A stretch of DNA of 64,000 nucleotides, taken from NCBI GenBank assembly GCA_900768755.1, contig CAAGDV010000013.1, forward strand, positions 5,326-69,325. Direction: 5' to 3'. The notes below the pieces were generated by a model that made no database searches, had not been told where the DNA came from, and saw nothing but the letters and a program-made list of their open reading frames with translations. Origin of the DNA: Lachnospiraceae bacterium. GTDB taxonomy: Bacteria > Bacillota > Clostridia > Lachnospirales > Lachnospiraceae. A program made the translations under genes and the position numbers. Positions 25,851 through 34,044 of the stretch are shown here, one piece after another. Each line of letters begins with the position of its first letter. The stretch's first letter is position 1.

Positions 25851-27857
25851 TTATGCCGCACTCTTTAATTCATAATCTGCGCTAAGTTTTTTATTGTTTC
25901 TGTGAATCAAAAATACAACAACCGCTGCCATGACAAGCACTGCAATGAGTCCCGGAACAAATCCGTTTCCGACTTTTTCTGTTGTGAACAGGGTTCCCAG
26001 CTGATATACGAGGAAAGCTACCGTGTAGCCTGTTCCGAGCTGAAGGGCAATGCCTCCCCACAGCCACTTCTTGCTCTGCATCTCCGAGTTCATGGCGCCG
26101 AGCGCCGCAAAACAAGGCGGTGTATATAAGTTAAACATCAGGTACGCCAAGGCTGCCACTTTCGTGATTGCCATCGCGGCCGCAACCACATTGCCATCAC
26201 CGATGAGTGCAAGCTCTTCCGTGTCAATAAAAGCACTCAGACCATAGCAGACAGCAAGCGTTCCGACAACATTCTCTTTTGCGATAAAACCGGTTACGGC
26301 GGCCGCTGCAAGCTGCCATGCGGCAACGCCTGCTATCGGCACCAGAATAACCGCAATCGGAGACGCTATGGTGGCAAGTATGGAAGTGCTTTCCATGCCT
26401 TCTTCCACCACCTTCAGATGCCGGTCAAAAGACTGCATAATCTGCACTATCGTGTTGCACACAAGAATAATGGTTCCGGCTTTGATGATGTATGCTTTTC
26501 CGCGTCCGAGCATGGACACAACCGCTCTTTTTAGACTCGGAAGCTTATATTCGGGCAATTCAATTATAAAAAATGATTTTCTGAACCGGTATCCTGAGAG
26601 GGCTTTTACAAGCAATGCTCCGAGAAGTATCAAAATAATTCCGACAAAGTACATTAACGGTCCGACCCATGGTGAATCCGGGAAGAAAGCGCCCACAAAC
26701 AGGGCGATAACCGGCAGTTTTGCTCCGCACGGCATAAAGGGTGTAAGCATGGCAGTCGCCCTTCTTTCACGCTCGTTGCGGATTGTACGGCATGCCATGA
26801 TGCCCGGAATTGCACATCCCGTGCCGATAACCATCGGAATAACGGATTTTCCGGAGAGTCCCACGCGCTTAAAAATCGGGTCCAAAACCACGGTTGCTCT
26901 CGCCATGTATCCGCAATCCTCCAAAAGCGCAATCAGAAAATACATTACCATTACAAGCGGCAGAAAACCTACAACGGCACCCACGCCGCCAATAATTCCG
27001 TCCACCAGCAGTGACTGCAGAAACGGATTGGCATTCTCAACTTTGCCGGCAACCCACTCCTGAAAGACTTCAATCCAGCCCGTCAGCCAGTCCGCAATCC
27101 AGGTTCCGACCGTTGACTGCGAGATAAAAAATACCGCAAACATTACAAGTGCAAAAAGCGGAATCCCTATCCACGGATTAGTGAGCACCTTGTCAATTTT
27201 GTCATGGCTGTTCTTCTCTTTTGTCAGGACCTTGCGGTTCTCGACCGCAGATACGATTGACTTCACAAAATCAAAGCGCTTTCTGTCCTCTGCTTCAACC
27301 TCACTCTTGTTATTCAAATCAATTTTTCCCTGCACATACGGCGCGTTCTGCACGCTGCCGATTAAAGCAGCTGCCTTTTTGACCACATTCTTAAGTCCGG
27401 TATGGCTGGAAGACGTTGACACTGTCTTAATCACAGGGCATGAGAGTTTTTCGGCCAGAAGCACCTCGTCAATCTTCGTATCTTTTTTGTCATTGATATC
27501 GCTCTTGTTAAGTGCCACTACCACGGGAATTCCAAGCTCCAGCAGCTGCGTTGTAAAAAACAGACTCCTGCTTAGGTTGGTAGCGTCCACAATGTTAATG
27601 ATTACATCCGGATTCTCATTTTTAACATAAGCGCTCGTGATGCTCTCCTCCGATGTGAACGGTGACATTGAGTATGCCCCCGGTAAATCAACCGCAATCA
27701 GTTCTTCCTCTCCGTCATAAAATAACTTTTTGATTGGCGCTTCTTTCTTCTCAACGGTAACGCCTGCCCAGTTTCCGACTTTCTCGTTTCTGCCTGTCAG
27801 CACATTGTACATCGTGGTTTTACCGCTGTTGGGATTACCCGTTAACGCGATTCTCAT
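25851..27857 (-). CDS. feoB: Ferrous iron transporter FeoB
   Basis: The GTPase-linked Fe2+ importer of the cytoplasmic membrane, 668 residues. The G domain has G1 GNPNSGKTT (residues 7-15), DLPGAYS and ALNKSD. A helical spacer follows, then a membrane domain with two gate regions (IPMVIGTGCAIPGIMACR, LTPFMPCGAKLPV). The ATG has AAGGAGGATTC upstream. It lies 71 bases after feoA, and a perfect DtxR-type palindrome sits 28 bases before the start codon. Confidence 0.97.
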   Translation of the reverse strand: MRIALTGNPNSGKTTMYNVLTGRNEKVGNWAGVTVEKKEAPIKKLFYDGEEELIAVDLPGAYSMSPFTSEESITSAYVKNENPDVIINIVDATNLSRSLFFTTQLLELGIPVVVALNKSDINDKKDTKIDEVLLAEKLSCPVIKTVSTSSSHTGLKNVVKKAAALIGSVQNAPYVQGKIDLNNKSEVEAEDRKRFDFVKSIVSAVENRKVLTKEKNSHDKIDKVLTNPWIGIPLFALVMFAVFFISQSTVGTWIADWLTGWIEVFQEWVAGKVENANPFLQSLLVDGIIGGVGAVVGFLPLVMVMYFLIALLEDCGYMARATVVLDPIFKRVGLSGKSVIPMVIGTGCAIPGIMACRTIRNERERRATAMLTPFMPCGAKLPVIALFVGAFFPDSPWVGPLMYFVGIILILLGALLVKALSGYRFRKSFFIIELPEYKLPSLKRAVVSMLGRGKAYIIKAGTIILVCNTIVQIMQSFDRHLKVVEEGMESTSILATIASPIAVILVPIAGVAAWQLAAAAVTGFIAKENVVGTLAVCYGLSAFIDTEELALIGDGNVVAAAMAITKVAALAYLMFNLYTPPCFAALGAMNSEMQSKKWLWGGIALQLGTGYTVAFLVYQLGTLFTTEKVGNGFVPGLIAVLVMAAVVVFLIHRNNKKLSADYELKSAA

Positions 27858-27884
27858 GATGAATCCTCCTTATAAAAATATTAT

Positions 27885-27900
27885 GTTAGTCTTGACTAAC
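27885..27900. promoter_or_regulatory. DtxR-type operator before feoB
   Basis: GTTAGTC-TT-GACTAAC has perfect 7-bp arms. On the minus strand a TAATAT -10-like box overlaps its downstream edge, so binding would block feoB-proximal transcription. The same 16-bp design recurs twice upstream of feoA, next to the divergent DtxR-type gene. Confidence 0.75.
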
Positions 27901-27928
27901 TGCGATGTATAAAAAAGTACACCGCCTC

Positions 27929-28141
27929 CTATATGGTAATGGCACCGGCCAAATCCGTATCTATGTTATATCTGGCGTCTTTGATGGAAACCACGCATCC
28001 GCCCTTTATATGGGATATTACGGTAATCGGTTCCCCGCTGTAGCATCCGAGCGAAAAAAGAAACGCTTTAAGCTCGTCATCCCCTGCGTCAACGTCCTTC
28101 ACAATATATTCTTCTCCGATTACTGCATCTGTCAAACTCAT
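27929..28141 (-). CDS. feoA: FeoA family protein
   Basis: A 70-residue SH3-like cytoplasmic partner of FeoB (residues 7-65: GEEYIVKDVDAGDDELKAFLFSLGCYSGEPITVISHIKGG). It starts at ATG 28141 after GAAAGGGGTG and is the first gene of the iron-uptake operon. Two operator-like sites and a promoter lie in its upstream region. Confidence 0.92.
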   Translation of the reverse strand: MSLTDAVIGEEYIVKDVDAGDDELKAFLFSLGCYSGEPITVISHIKGGCVVSIKDARYNIDTDLAGAITI

Positions 28142-28183
28142 ATTGCATGCACCCCTTTCACGGAATTGTTTCGGAAAAAATCA

Positions 28184-28236
28184 GTTAGTTTTCTCTAACC
28201 ATTATTGAGTTTAATATGACTAACTTATTTTGTCAA
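28184..28236 (-). promoter_or_regulatory. feoAB promoter with two DtxR-type operators
   Basis: On the minus strand TTGACA (28231-28236), 17 bases and TAAACT (28208-28213) form the feoA promoter. The site GTTTAATATGACTAAC (28209-28224), with an intact right half, fills the spacer. GTTAGTTTTCTCTAAC (28184-28199) lies just downstream, centre to centre 25 bp. Both keep the 16-bp layout of the perfect site before feoB. Iron-dependent repression by the neighbouring DtxR-type protein is inferred. Confidence 0.75.
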
Positions 28237-28301
28237 CACTTTTTATCAACAAAATTTCTTATTGATAATTTTTCTCAATACCGGGTTCGTGTCTTTTTTA
28301 A

Positions 28302-28330
28302 TTGTCTTTTCTCAACAAAAATGTTATTAT
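28302..28330 (+). promoter_or_regulatory. Promoter of the DtxR-type gene
   Basis: TTGTCT (28302-28307), 17 bases and TATTAT (28325-28330), 25 bases before the start codon at 28355. It is divergent from the feoA promoter, so both share the intergenic control region. Confidence 0.6.
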
Positions 28331-28354
28331 GGAAAAAAGATTGGAGAAACCACT

Positions 28355-28729
28355 ATGAGTTATATTAAACACCGCGCGGACGAATCATTGGAAGACTATC
28401 TGGAGACAATTCTTTTACTTCAAAAGAGTGCCGGACAGGTCCGCTCTATAGATATTGCAAACGAGATGAATTTCACCAAACCAAGCGTGAGTATCGCCAT
28501 GAAGAATCTTCGTGAGAAAGGCTACATCACGATGGCCGACAACGGATATATCACTTTGACCGAAAGCGGCAGAGCGCGCGCTGAAAGTGTCCTGGAGCGC
28601 CACACAATACTTACGGACCTGCTTGTCCGCATCGGCGTGAGCCGCGATACCGCGATGGCCGATGCGTGCAAAATTGAGCATGATTTAAGTGATGAGAGCT
28701 TTGAGGCAATCAAGCGGGCGTTATTTTGA
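28355..28729 (+). CDS. DtxR/MntR-family metal-dependent regulator
   Basis: A 124-residue repressor with an N-terminal winged helix (ESLEDYLETILLLQ, VRSIDIANEMNFTKPSVSIAMKNLREKGYI) and a short metal/dimerisation domain (RHTILTDLLVRIGVSRDTAMADACKIEHDLSDESFEAIK) with the Glu/His/Cys pattern of the family. It lacks the SH3-like domain of long DtxR. ATG 28355 follows TTGGAGAA. It is divergent from feoAB, whose control region has three matching palindromes, so Fe2+-responsive repression of feoAB is the likely job. Confidence 0.9.
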   Translation: MSYIKHRADESLEDYLETILLLQKSAGQVRSIDIANEMNFTKPSVSIAMKNLREKGYITMADNGYITLTESGRARAESVLERHTILTDLLVRIGVSRDTAMADACKIEHDLSDESFEAIKRALF

Positions 28730-28777
28730 GTATACTGCATCGTTTTTTGAAAGAAGATATACACAGTATTATATGTA

Positions 28778-28902
28778 GTGCCGTATATGGCATCATCTGC
28801 CATGGCGTCAATCTTATCCTCTGTCACCCCTACTGCTCCAAGTGCATTGTATTCAACAATGAGCGGAAGCAGAATCGCATTCGCAGTTCCGTGCGCTATA
28901 TT
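28778..28902 (-). pseudogene. Remnant of an iron-containing alcohol dehydrogenase gene with an internal deletion
   Basis: The minus frame reads AHGTANAILLPLIVEYNA and then at once LGAVGVTEDKIDAMADDAIYG. In iron-containing alcohol dehydrogenases these are the metal-site HGxANAILLP motif and a C-terminal GVTEEDIxxLAxDA helix, normally about 90-100 residues apart. The join therefore looks like an internal deletion, and no start or N-terminal half remains. The fragment overlaps the last bases of the aminopeptidase gene. Confidence 0.6.
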
Positions 28903-30686
28903 TCTCTGGTTGCTTCCCTCAGCCATTCTGTCTCTTCTTCATCAAGATACGGTGAAATCTTTTCAAATACCTGTCTATGGTATTCATTAAGTCTGTTCCT
29001 GTCAATCTGCTGTAATGAATCAAAGTCTATGGCGTCCAGATCAATCGGAACCATTGTAAGATTCTCAAACTTCAAAAACTCTCCGTATTCGGTTGTCCGG
29101 TCCTTCACGCAAACAATCATATTTTCAGTGCGGATACCGTACTTTCCTTCCAAATAGAAGCCCGGCTCATTTGAAGTTATCATTCCCTCTTCAAACACGG
29201 CGCTGTCAAATCTTTCGGGAACAATCTTCCATCTGAAACCATTCGGTTCCTCGTGAACGTTCAGGTAATATCCCACGCCATGCCCGGTTCCGTGGTTGTA
29301 ATCAAGTCCCATCTCCCACAACGGACTCCTTGCAAGATAATCGAGGTTTACGCCCCGGACGCCGTGTAAGAATGTTGCGGCTGCAAGATTCAGATGTCCT
29401 CTTAAAACTGCGGTAAAATGTTTTTTCTGCTCGTCCGAGCACGGTCCTAAAGCAACGGTTCTTGTAATGTCCGTCGTCCCCTCAAGATACTGTCCGCCCG
29501 TGTCAAACAGTACAAAGCCTTCCGGCAGAAGCTCCGTATCACTCTCAGGTGTCGGTGAGTAATGGCACATCGCCGCATTTGCACCGTACGCCACAATCGG
29601 CTCAAAGCTCGGACCCATGTAGTTTGTGCCCTGCGCCCTGAGACTTTCAAGATACTCCGCTGCACCAAGCTCCGTAATCTTTTCCTTACCGATATTCTTC
29701 TTCAGCCAGTACATAAATCTTGTAACGGCGACTCCGTCCTTTATATGAGCGATTCTCTCGTTCTCAACCTCCGTGCTGTTCTTTATCGCTTTCGGAATCA
29801 GTATAAGACTTACCTCGTTAATCACCTTTACGCCGTCGGGAATATTTTTTACCATGGCGTAATTGGCTCTTTTGGCGTCGATAATGACCGTCTTATCCTG
29901 CGGTATTTTCTTTATATCCTCATATATATCGTTGTAGGGCTTTAATTCCACGCCGTCGCATGCAAGTTCCGTGATAACAGCCTCTGAAAAAGCCTCTGCC
30001 TGACCGTAGATTGCTACCGTGCCCTGGGTGAGAACTGCGTATGACAGCACAACGGGATTGCATTCCACATCATTTCCCCTGATGTTAAAAAGCCATGCAA
30101 TATCATCAAGCGACGGAATGATAAAAATATCGGCGTTCTTTTCCTTCATTATGCCGCGGATTTCGCTAAGCTTATCGGCTCTTTTTCGCCCGCAGTATTT
30201 TACGTCAAGAATACTTACCGGTTCTTTTGAAATTGCGGGTCTGTCCTCCCATACCTCATCGATTAAATCTTTGCAGTATATGGTTGACACGCCTTTTTTC
30301 GCCAGCGTATCGGCGAGTTCTTCGGCGTATTCATAAGAAACACACCTTCCGTCGAAGCCAAACACCTGGCCCTCGTTAAGGGTTTCCTCAAGGTATTCCT
30401 TGATGGTAGGAACGCCCGGCTGGCCTGATTTCATAAGTTCCACGCCGGAGTCCTTAAGTTCCGCCGCTGCCTGAATAAAATATCTTCCGTCCGTCCAGAG
30501 CTTTGCCGAATCCAAAGTTATAAGCGCAGTGCCCGCCGAACCAGTAAAGCCTGTAATATACTTTCTGCATTTAAAATATTCGCCCACGTACTCTGAGCCG
30601 TGAAAATCATTAGTGGGAACCATGTACGCATCAATTCCCTCTGCTTTCATTACCTGACGAAGTCTTTCAATTCTTTCCTTTACCAT
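28896..30686 (-). CDS. Xaa-Pro aminopeptidase (aminopeptidase P)
   Basis: A cytoplasmic metallopeptidase that removes N-terminal residues before Pro. The 596 residues have two creatinase-like N-terminal domains and a pita-bread catalytic domain with LFDTGGQYLEGTTDITRT (metal Asp pair), GTGHGVGYYLNVHE (His) and SNEPGFY and GIRTENM (Glu). The start MVKERIERLRQ at 30686 is preferred; an ATG two codons earlier is possible and the frame runs on to 30794. The C-terminus overlaps a decayed alcohol dehydrogenase fragment. Confidence 0.93.
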   Translation of the reverse strand: MVKERIERLRQVMKAEGIDAYMVPTNDFHGSEYVGEYFKCRKYITGFTGSAGTALITLDSAKLWTDGRYFIQAAAELKDSGVELMKSGQPGVPTIKEYLEETLNEGQVFGFDGRCVSYEYAEELADTLAKKGVSTIYCKDLIDEVWEDRPAISKEPVSILDVKYCGRKRADKLSEIRGIMKEKNADIFIIPSLDDIAWLFNIRGNDVECNPVVLSYAVLTQGTVAIYGQAEAFSEAVITELACDGVELKPYNDIYEDIKKIPQDKTVIIDAKRANYAMVKNIPDGVKVINEVSLILIPKAIKNSTEVENERIAHIKDGVAVTRFMYWLKKNIGKEKITELGAAEYLESLRAQGTNYMGPSFEPIVAYGANAAMCHYSPTPESDTELLPEGFVLFDTGGQYLEGTTDITRTVALGPCSDEQKKHFTAVLRGHLNLAAATFLHGVRGVNLDYLARSPLWEMGLDYNHGTGHGVGYYLNVHEEPNGFRWKIVPERFDSAVFEEGMITSNEPGFYLEGKYGIRTENMIVCVKDRTTEYGEFLKFENLTMVPIDLDAIDFDSLQQIDRNRLNEYHRQVFEKISPYLDEEETEWLREATREI

Positions 30687-30954
30687 GGTCATTTTCCCTT
30701 TCCAAATCACTGTTTTTGTTGTGAAGCAAAAAACCATATTCCAATGAGTCATCGTCATCCGGTATCCACTCATTGACACCTGTAATGTACGCACTTCCTG
30801 TAAATTCTCCCATTGTGTGGGAATCTATGGTTTTATTTTGTAAGCATATTGTAGCACTTTGACACAATTTTTCATACTGATATTCTCCCTTTTTGGGCAA
30901 AAACTTTAAGTAACCCGGGGAATTTGTTCCATCGTTTATCCTTTCTCAAGGCAA

Positions 30955-30990
30955 AAATAACAGGCTTTCAGCACATATTCTGAAAGCCCC
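30955..30990 (-). terminator. Intrinsic terminator after the SIMPL gene
   Basis: Perfect 9-bp arms GGCTTTCAG (30963-30971) and CTGAAAGCC (30980-30988) with an 8-base loop. On the minus strand TTATTTTTG follows. It lies about 50 bases after the SIMPL stop. Confidence 0.85.
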
Positions 30991-31036
30991 GTTGCTTTAA
31001 TCGTCAATTTAATATGATATGCTTGATGTTGCATCT

Positions 31037-31696
31037 TTAATCCGCAATGTCCCAGATTACGGTTACCGTATCCGTCATATCAATATCCTCCGGCTCGATG
31101 TCCATATCATATGAATCGGGTTCCGGAGTCATGCACCGCATGGTTACGGCTTCCAACGGTCTTGAGACAAACTCAACCTCACCCCAGGAGTAGTCTATAT
31201 TGACGATATCGCCAAGCTTCACCCCGGCTGATTCGGCAAGCACTTTTGCCTTTGCCGCTGAATCTTTTACCGCCTCCCCCAGCAGCTCATTTTTGGCTGC
31301 CTCCGGATTGGCAACGGTATACTCTATGGAAAATTCAGGCGACGCAGGGCAATGTGCGAGGGCATACAAAACCCTGCCCAGTCTCTCATTGTCCGCCGGA
31401 AATTCAAGTCTCATGCGGTGAGCATATTTATATCCCACAAAACGGTTTCTCCAGTTCCTGCCGTCTTCCTGATAATTCTCATATTCCGTATTGATGCTAA
31501 ACTGTACAGTCTTGAGAGCCTTACGGTCGTACCCGAGCTGCCCAACTGCATCCCTCAAAAGTTCCGAACTCTCCGAAGAATGCTTCAATGTGTCTTCGTA
31601 TTCTTTGAAGGAACCTTCCAGTTTGATATTAAGCCGTATCGTGTCAGGTTTTACGGATATTCTTCCCTTGCCCGTGACCTTAATTGTTCTGTTCAT
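31037..31696 (-). CDS. SIMPL domain (DUF541) protein
   Basis: A 219-residue protein of the SIMPL/BP26 family: TIKVTGKGRISVKPDTIRLNI at the start, KAKVLAESAGVKLGDIVNI in the middle. Some relatives are periplasmic or linked to oxidative stress, but this copy has no signal peptide. ATG 31696 with GAGAGG is chosen over an upstream start. It follows desulfoferrodoxin and FprA genes, which fits a stress setting. The molecular function is unknown. Confidence 0.85.
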   Translation of the reverse strand: MNRTIKVTGKGRISVKPDTIRLNIKLEGSFKEYEDTLKHSSESSELLRDAVGQLGYDRKALKTVQFSINTEYENYQEDGRNWRNRFVGYKYAHRMRLEFPADNERLGRVLYALAHCPASPEFSIEYTVANPEAAKNELLGEAVKDSAAKAKVLAESAGVKLGDIVNIDYSWGEVEFVSRPLEAVTMRCMTPEPDSYDMDIEPEDIDMTDTVTVIWDIAD

Positions 31697-31776
31697 AACG
31701 TAACCTCTCTTAATTGCCATTATTTCTGAATAGCTGTTCCATTCACGCAGAATATTTTATAGGATACAGGAAAAAA

Positions 31777-32145
31777 TCACGCTTTCCACAAGCCGTGCAG
31801 ATTACAGTATGCATATACTGCCTCAACAGTCTCCCCATCAGACAGGACAAAATCTGCCTTCGGTGCCTGCTCGGGAGCCAGTGTGCGTCTCTGGAAACCT
31901 TTTGATGTCTCCACTGCAATCCATTCGATGTAATGCGCGGCAACCATGGGATGAGTGACCTCTCCGACTGTCACGCTGACCTTGTTTCCGTCAATAGAAA
32001 CAACCGGCACATGTTTGTCAAATGCCCCGTCGGAAGTGCCCGGAATAAGCTCTGTCATTTTCTGACCGCAGCACATTACCAAAACCCCGTTGTCCTTTAC
32101 CATTTCAATCATATTTCCGCAATGCTCACAAACAAAAAATCTCAT
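31777..32145 (-). CDS. dfx: Desulfoferrodoxin (superoxide reductase)
   Basis: A 122-residue two-iron superoxide reductase. The N-terminal desulforedoxin-like domain binds Fe through four Cys (CEHCG, CCGQ). The second domain has the Fe(His)4Cys site (KHVPVV, THPM, HYIEW, CNLHGLW). It reduces superoxide to peroxide without making oxygen, a hallmark of anaerobes. TAGGAGGAAA precedes the ATG. It lies 25 bases after fprA, so the two oxygen-defence enzymes are cotranscribed. Confidence 0.96.
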   Translation of the reverse strand: MRFFVCEHCGNMIEMVKDNGVLVMCCGQKMTELIPGTSDGAFDKHVPVVSIDGNKVSVTVGEVTHPMVAAHYIEWIAVETSKGFQRRTLAPEQAPKADFVLSDGETVEAVYAYCNLHGLWKA

Positions 32146-32170
32146 ATTATTTTCCTCCTAAAAATGTATT

Positions 32171-33328
32171 TTATTTAATAAGTTCCGCCAGTTCTTCCAA
32201 AGCTTTTCTCGATTCAGCATTCAAGGAAGACTTAATTGTGACAACCGGTGCTGCGATTTCACAATTCTTAAAGCCTTGGACATACTCGGTAATAAGCCTG
32301 CCTGCCAACGGTCCCCACGAACCGTTCTCAATGATTCCGATTCTGCGGCTCTGATAGTTCTTAATCTTAAGATGGTATAAAAAGTCTTCCACGCACGGAA
32401 ACAACGCGCCGTCATATGTAGGGCTTGCGATTACAAGTCTGTCATAACGGAATGCATCCTCTATCGCCTCGGCCATGTCATCCCTTGCCAGATCAAACAA
32501 AGATACTTTGACGCCTCTGTCCTTGAGCATCTCTGCAAATTCTTTTACTGCCTCAGCCGTATTTCCGTGAATTGAGCCGTATGCGATTGTCACGCCCTCA
32601 TCCTCCGGCTTATAGGATGACCAGATATCATATTTCTCGAAATAATGCCCCAGATTGTCCTTCAAAACAGGTCCGTGGAGCGGACAGATTATCTCAACAT
32701 CCAATGCCGAAGTTTTCTTAAGAAGTGCCTGCACCGAAGCGCCGTATTTTCCGACAATGTTCATATAGTATCTTCTTGCTTCACAGTCCCACGGCTCGTC
32801 CGTATCCAAAGCTCCGAATTTTCCGAATCCGTCTGCCGAGAAAAGTATTTTCTCGGTGCTTTCATATTCCACCATTACTTCAGGCCAGTGTACCATCGGT
32901 GCCATAATAAAAGTCAATGTATGCTTTCCAAGCTCCAGGCGGTCACCCTCTTTTACGATTAATGTTTTGTCCGTTATATCCATATCAAAAAACTGCGGAA
33001 GCATTGCAAATGTTTTGGCACTTCCTACGAGCGTGATGCCCGGATATTTATCAACAACTTTGCCGATATTGGCCGCGTGATCCGGCTCAAGATGCGATAT
33101 AACCAGATAATCCGGCTGTCTGCCCGCCAGTTCTTCACTTAGATTGGCAAACCATTCGTCCGTAACGCGGGCGTCTGCCGTGTCCATGATTGCAATTTTA
33201 TCATCCAGAATCAGATAAGAATTATACGACACTCCGTTGGGAACCTCGTACTGGCTCTCGAACAAATCCAAATCATGGTCGTCACATCCGATGTACTTAA
33301 CTGTCTCTGAAACCGTAACTTTACTCAT
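32171..33328 (-). CDS. FprA-type A flavoprotein (flavodiiron O2/NO reductase)
   Basis: The protein reduces O2 (or NO) to water using electrons from rubredoxin. The 385 residues have a metallo-beta-lactamase-like diiron domain (SHLEPDHAANIG, MVHWPEVMV, SADGFGKFG) and a C-terminal flavodoxin domain (YGSIHGNTAEAV, SPTYDGALFP). Start ATG 33328 with GAGAGGAT is chosen; the longer frame to 33451 runs into the upstream gene. It has an extended -10 promoter and heads a transcript with dfx. Confidence 0.95.
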   Translation of the reverse strand: MSKVTVSETVKYIGCDDHDLDLFESQYEVPNGVSYNSYLILDDKIAIMDTADARVTDEWFANLSEELAGRQPDYLVISHLEPDHAANIGKVVDKYPGITLVGSAKTFAMLPQFFDMDITDKTLIVKEGDRLELGKHTLTFIMAPMVHWPEVMVEYESTEKILFSADGFGKFGALDTDEPWDCEARRYYMNIVGKYGASVQALLKKTSALDVEIICPLHGPVLKDNLGHYFEKYDIWSSYKPEDEGVTIAYGSIHGNTAEAVKEFAEMLKDRGVKVSLFDLARDDMAEAIEDAFRYDRLVIASPTYDGALFPCVEDFLYHLKIKNYQSRRIGIIENGSWGPLAGRLITEYVQGFKNCEIAAPVVTIKSSLNAESRKALEELAELIK

Positions 33329-33380
33329 CGCTTTATCCTCTCTTATGTATTTAATTGTCTTTTGACTTTTACACATAAAG

Positions 33381-33401
33381 ATTATAACACATATGATGTT
33401 A
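33381..33401 (-). promoter_or_regulatory. fprA promoter with dyad
   Basis: On the minus strand TGTTATAAT is an extended -10 (33381-33389). Overlapping it is TAACA-N7-TGTTA (33385-33401), a candidate operator for a redox or oxygen sensor. No obvious -35 is present, as expected for an extended -10 promoter or an activated one. Confidence 0.5.
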
Positions 33402-33420
33402 TTATGATATATCAAAATTA

Positions 33421-34020
33421 TTAAATCAGGCTCTTTAGTATATTGACACAACCGTCAATTCCCAGAACTGCGCTGTCCATGATAAGATCATAATTTTTCA
33501 TGTCGTCCCAGCGCTTTGTAGTGTTGGCATAGTAATAATTGGAGCGCTTTTTATCAAAGTGTTTTCTGGTCTTTTCAACATCGCGCCCGGGGATTCCGTA
33601 ATCCCCGATAATGCGCTTTTTCTTTATTTCATCGTCGGAGCAACGGATATATACCTTAAGCACGCCAGTTTTGTCCCGTAAGGCTTCCGACGCGCAGTGT
33701 CCGAGGAAAACTGCTTTTTTGTTACCCGCCATCTTTCGAATCTCGTCCTGCTCTGCTATGAAAATATGCCCCTCGTAGCTCAACATATCCGAATTGCCTA
33801 TGTTTGACTGCCTGAGCGCATAGATTGTGTACAGAAAACTGCCGGACACATTTTCCTCGTATTTTTCAATATCCTTTACCGGAATGCCTTTTGCTGCTGA
33901 AACCGCCTCGAGAATTTCTCTGCCGTAACATGAGATTCCGGTCTCCTCCGCCAGCCTGCGGGCAACTTCGGTTCCGCCGCTGCCATACTCACGTTCAATT
34001 GTAATATACTTAAATTTCAT
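33421..34020 (-). CDS. Cytidylate kinase-like family protein
   Basis: A 199-residue P-loop protein of the cytidylate-kinase-like family (EREYGSGGTEVARRLAEETG at the N-terminus, IGDYGIPGRDVEKTRKHFDKKRSNYYYANT near the end). It is distinct from the essential Cmk and its substrate is unknown. GGGAGGG precedes the ATG. It follows the ABC exporter gene by 24 bases. Confidence 0.87.
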   Translation of the reverse strand: MKFKYITIEREYGSGGTEVARRLAEETGISCYGREILEAVSAAKGIPVKDIEKYEENVSGSFLYTIYALRQSNIGNSDMLSYEGHIFIAEQDEIRKMAGNKKAVFLGHCASEALRDKTGVLKVYIRCSDDEIKKKRIIGDYGIPGRDVEKTRKHFDKKRSNYYYANTTKRWDDMKNYDLIMDSAVLGIDGCVNILKSLI

Positions 34021-34044
34021 AGAATCCCTCCCAATGAATTTGTC

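Noticed and set aside
28522..28926. A real 134-residue minus-strand gene opposite the DtxR-type gene
   Set aside because: Only about 40 residues resemble a known protein, with a deletion join, and the rest is the antisense of the regulator; it is recorded as a pseudogene fragment instead.
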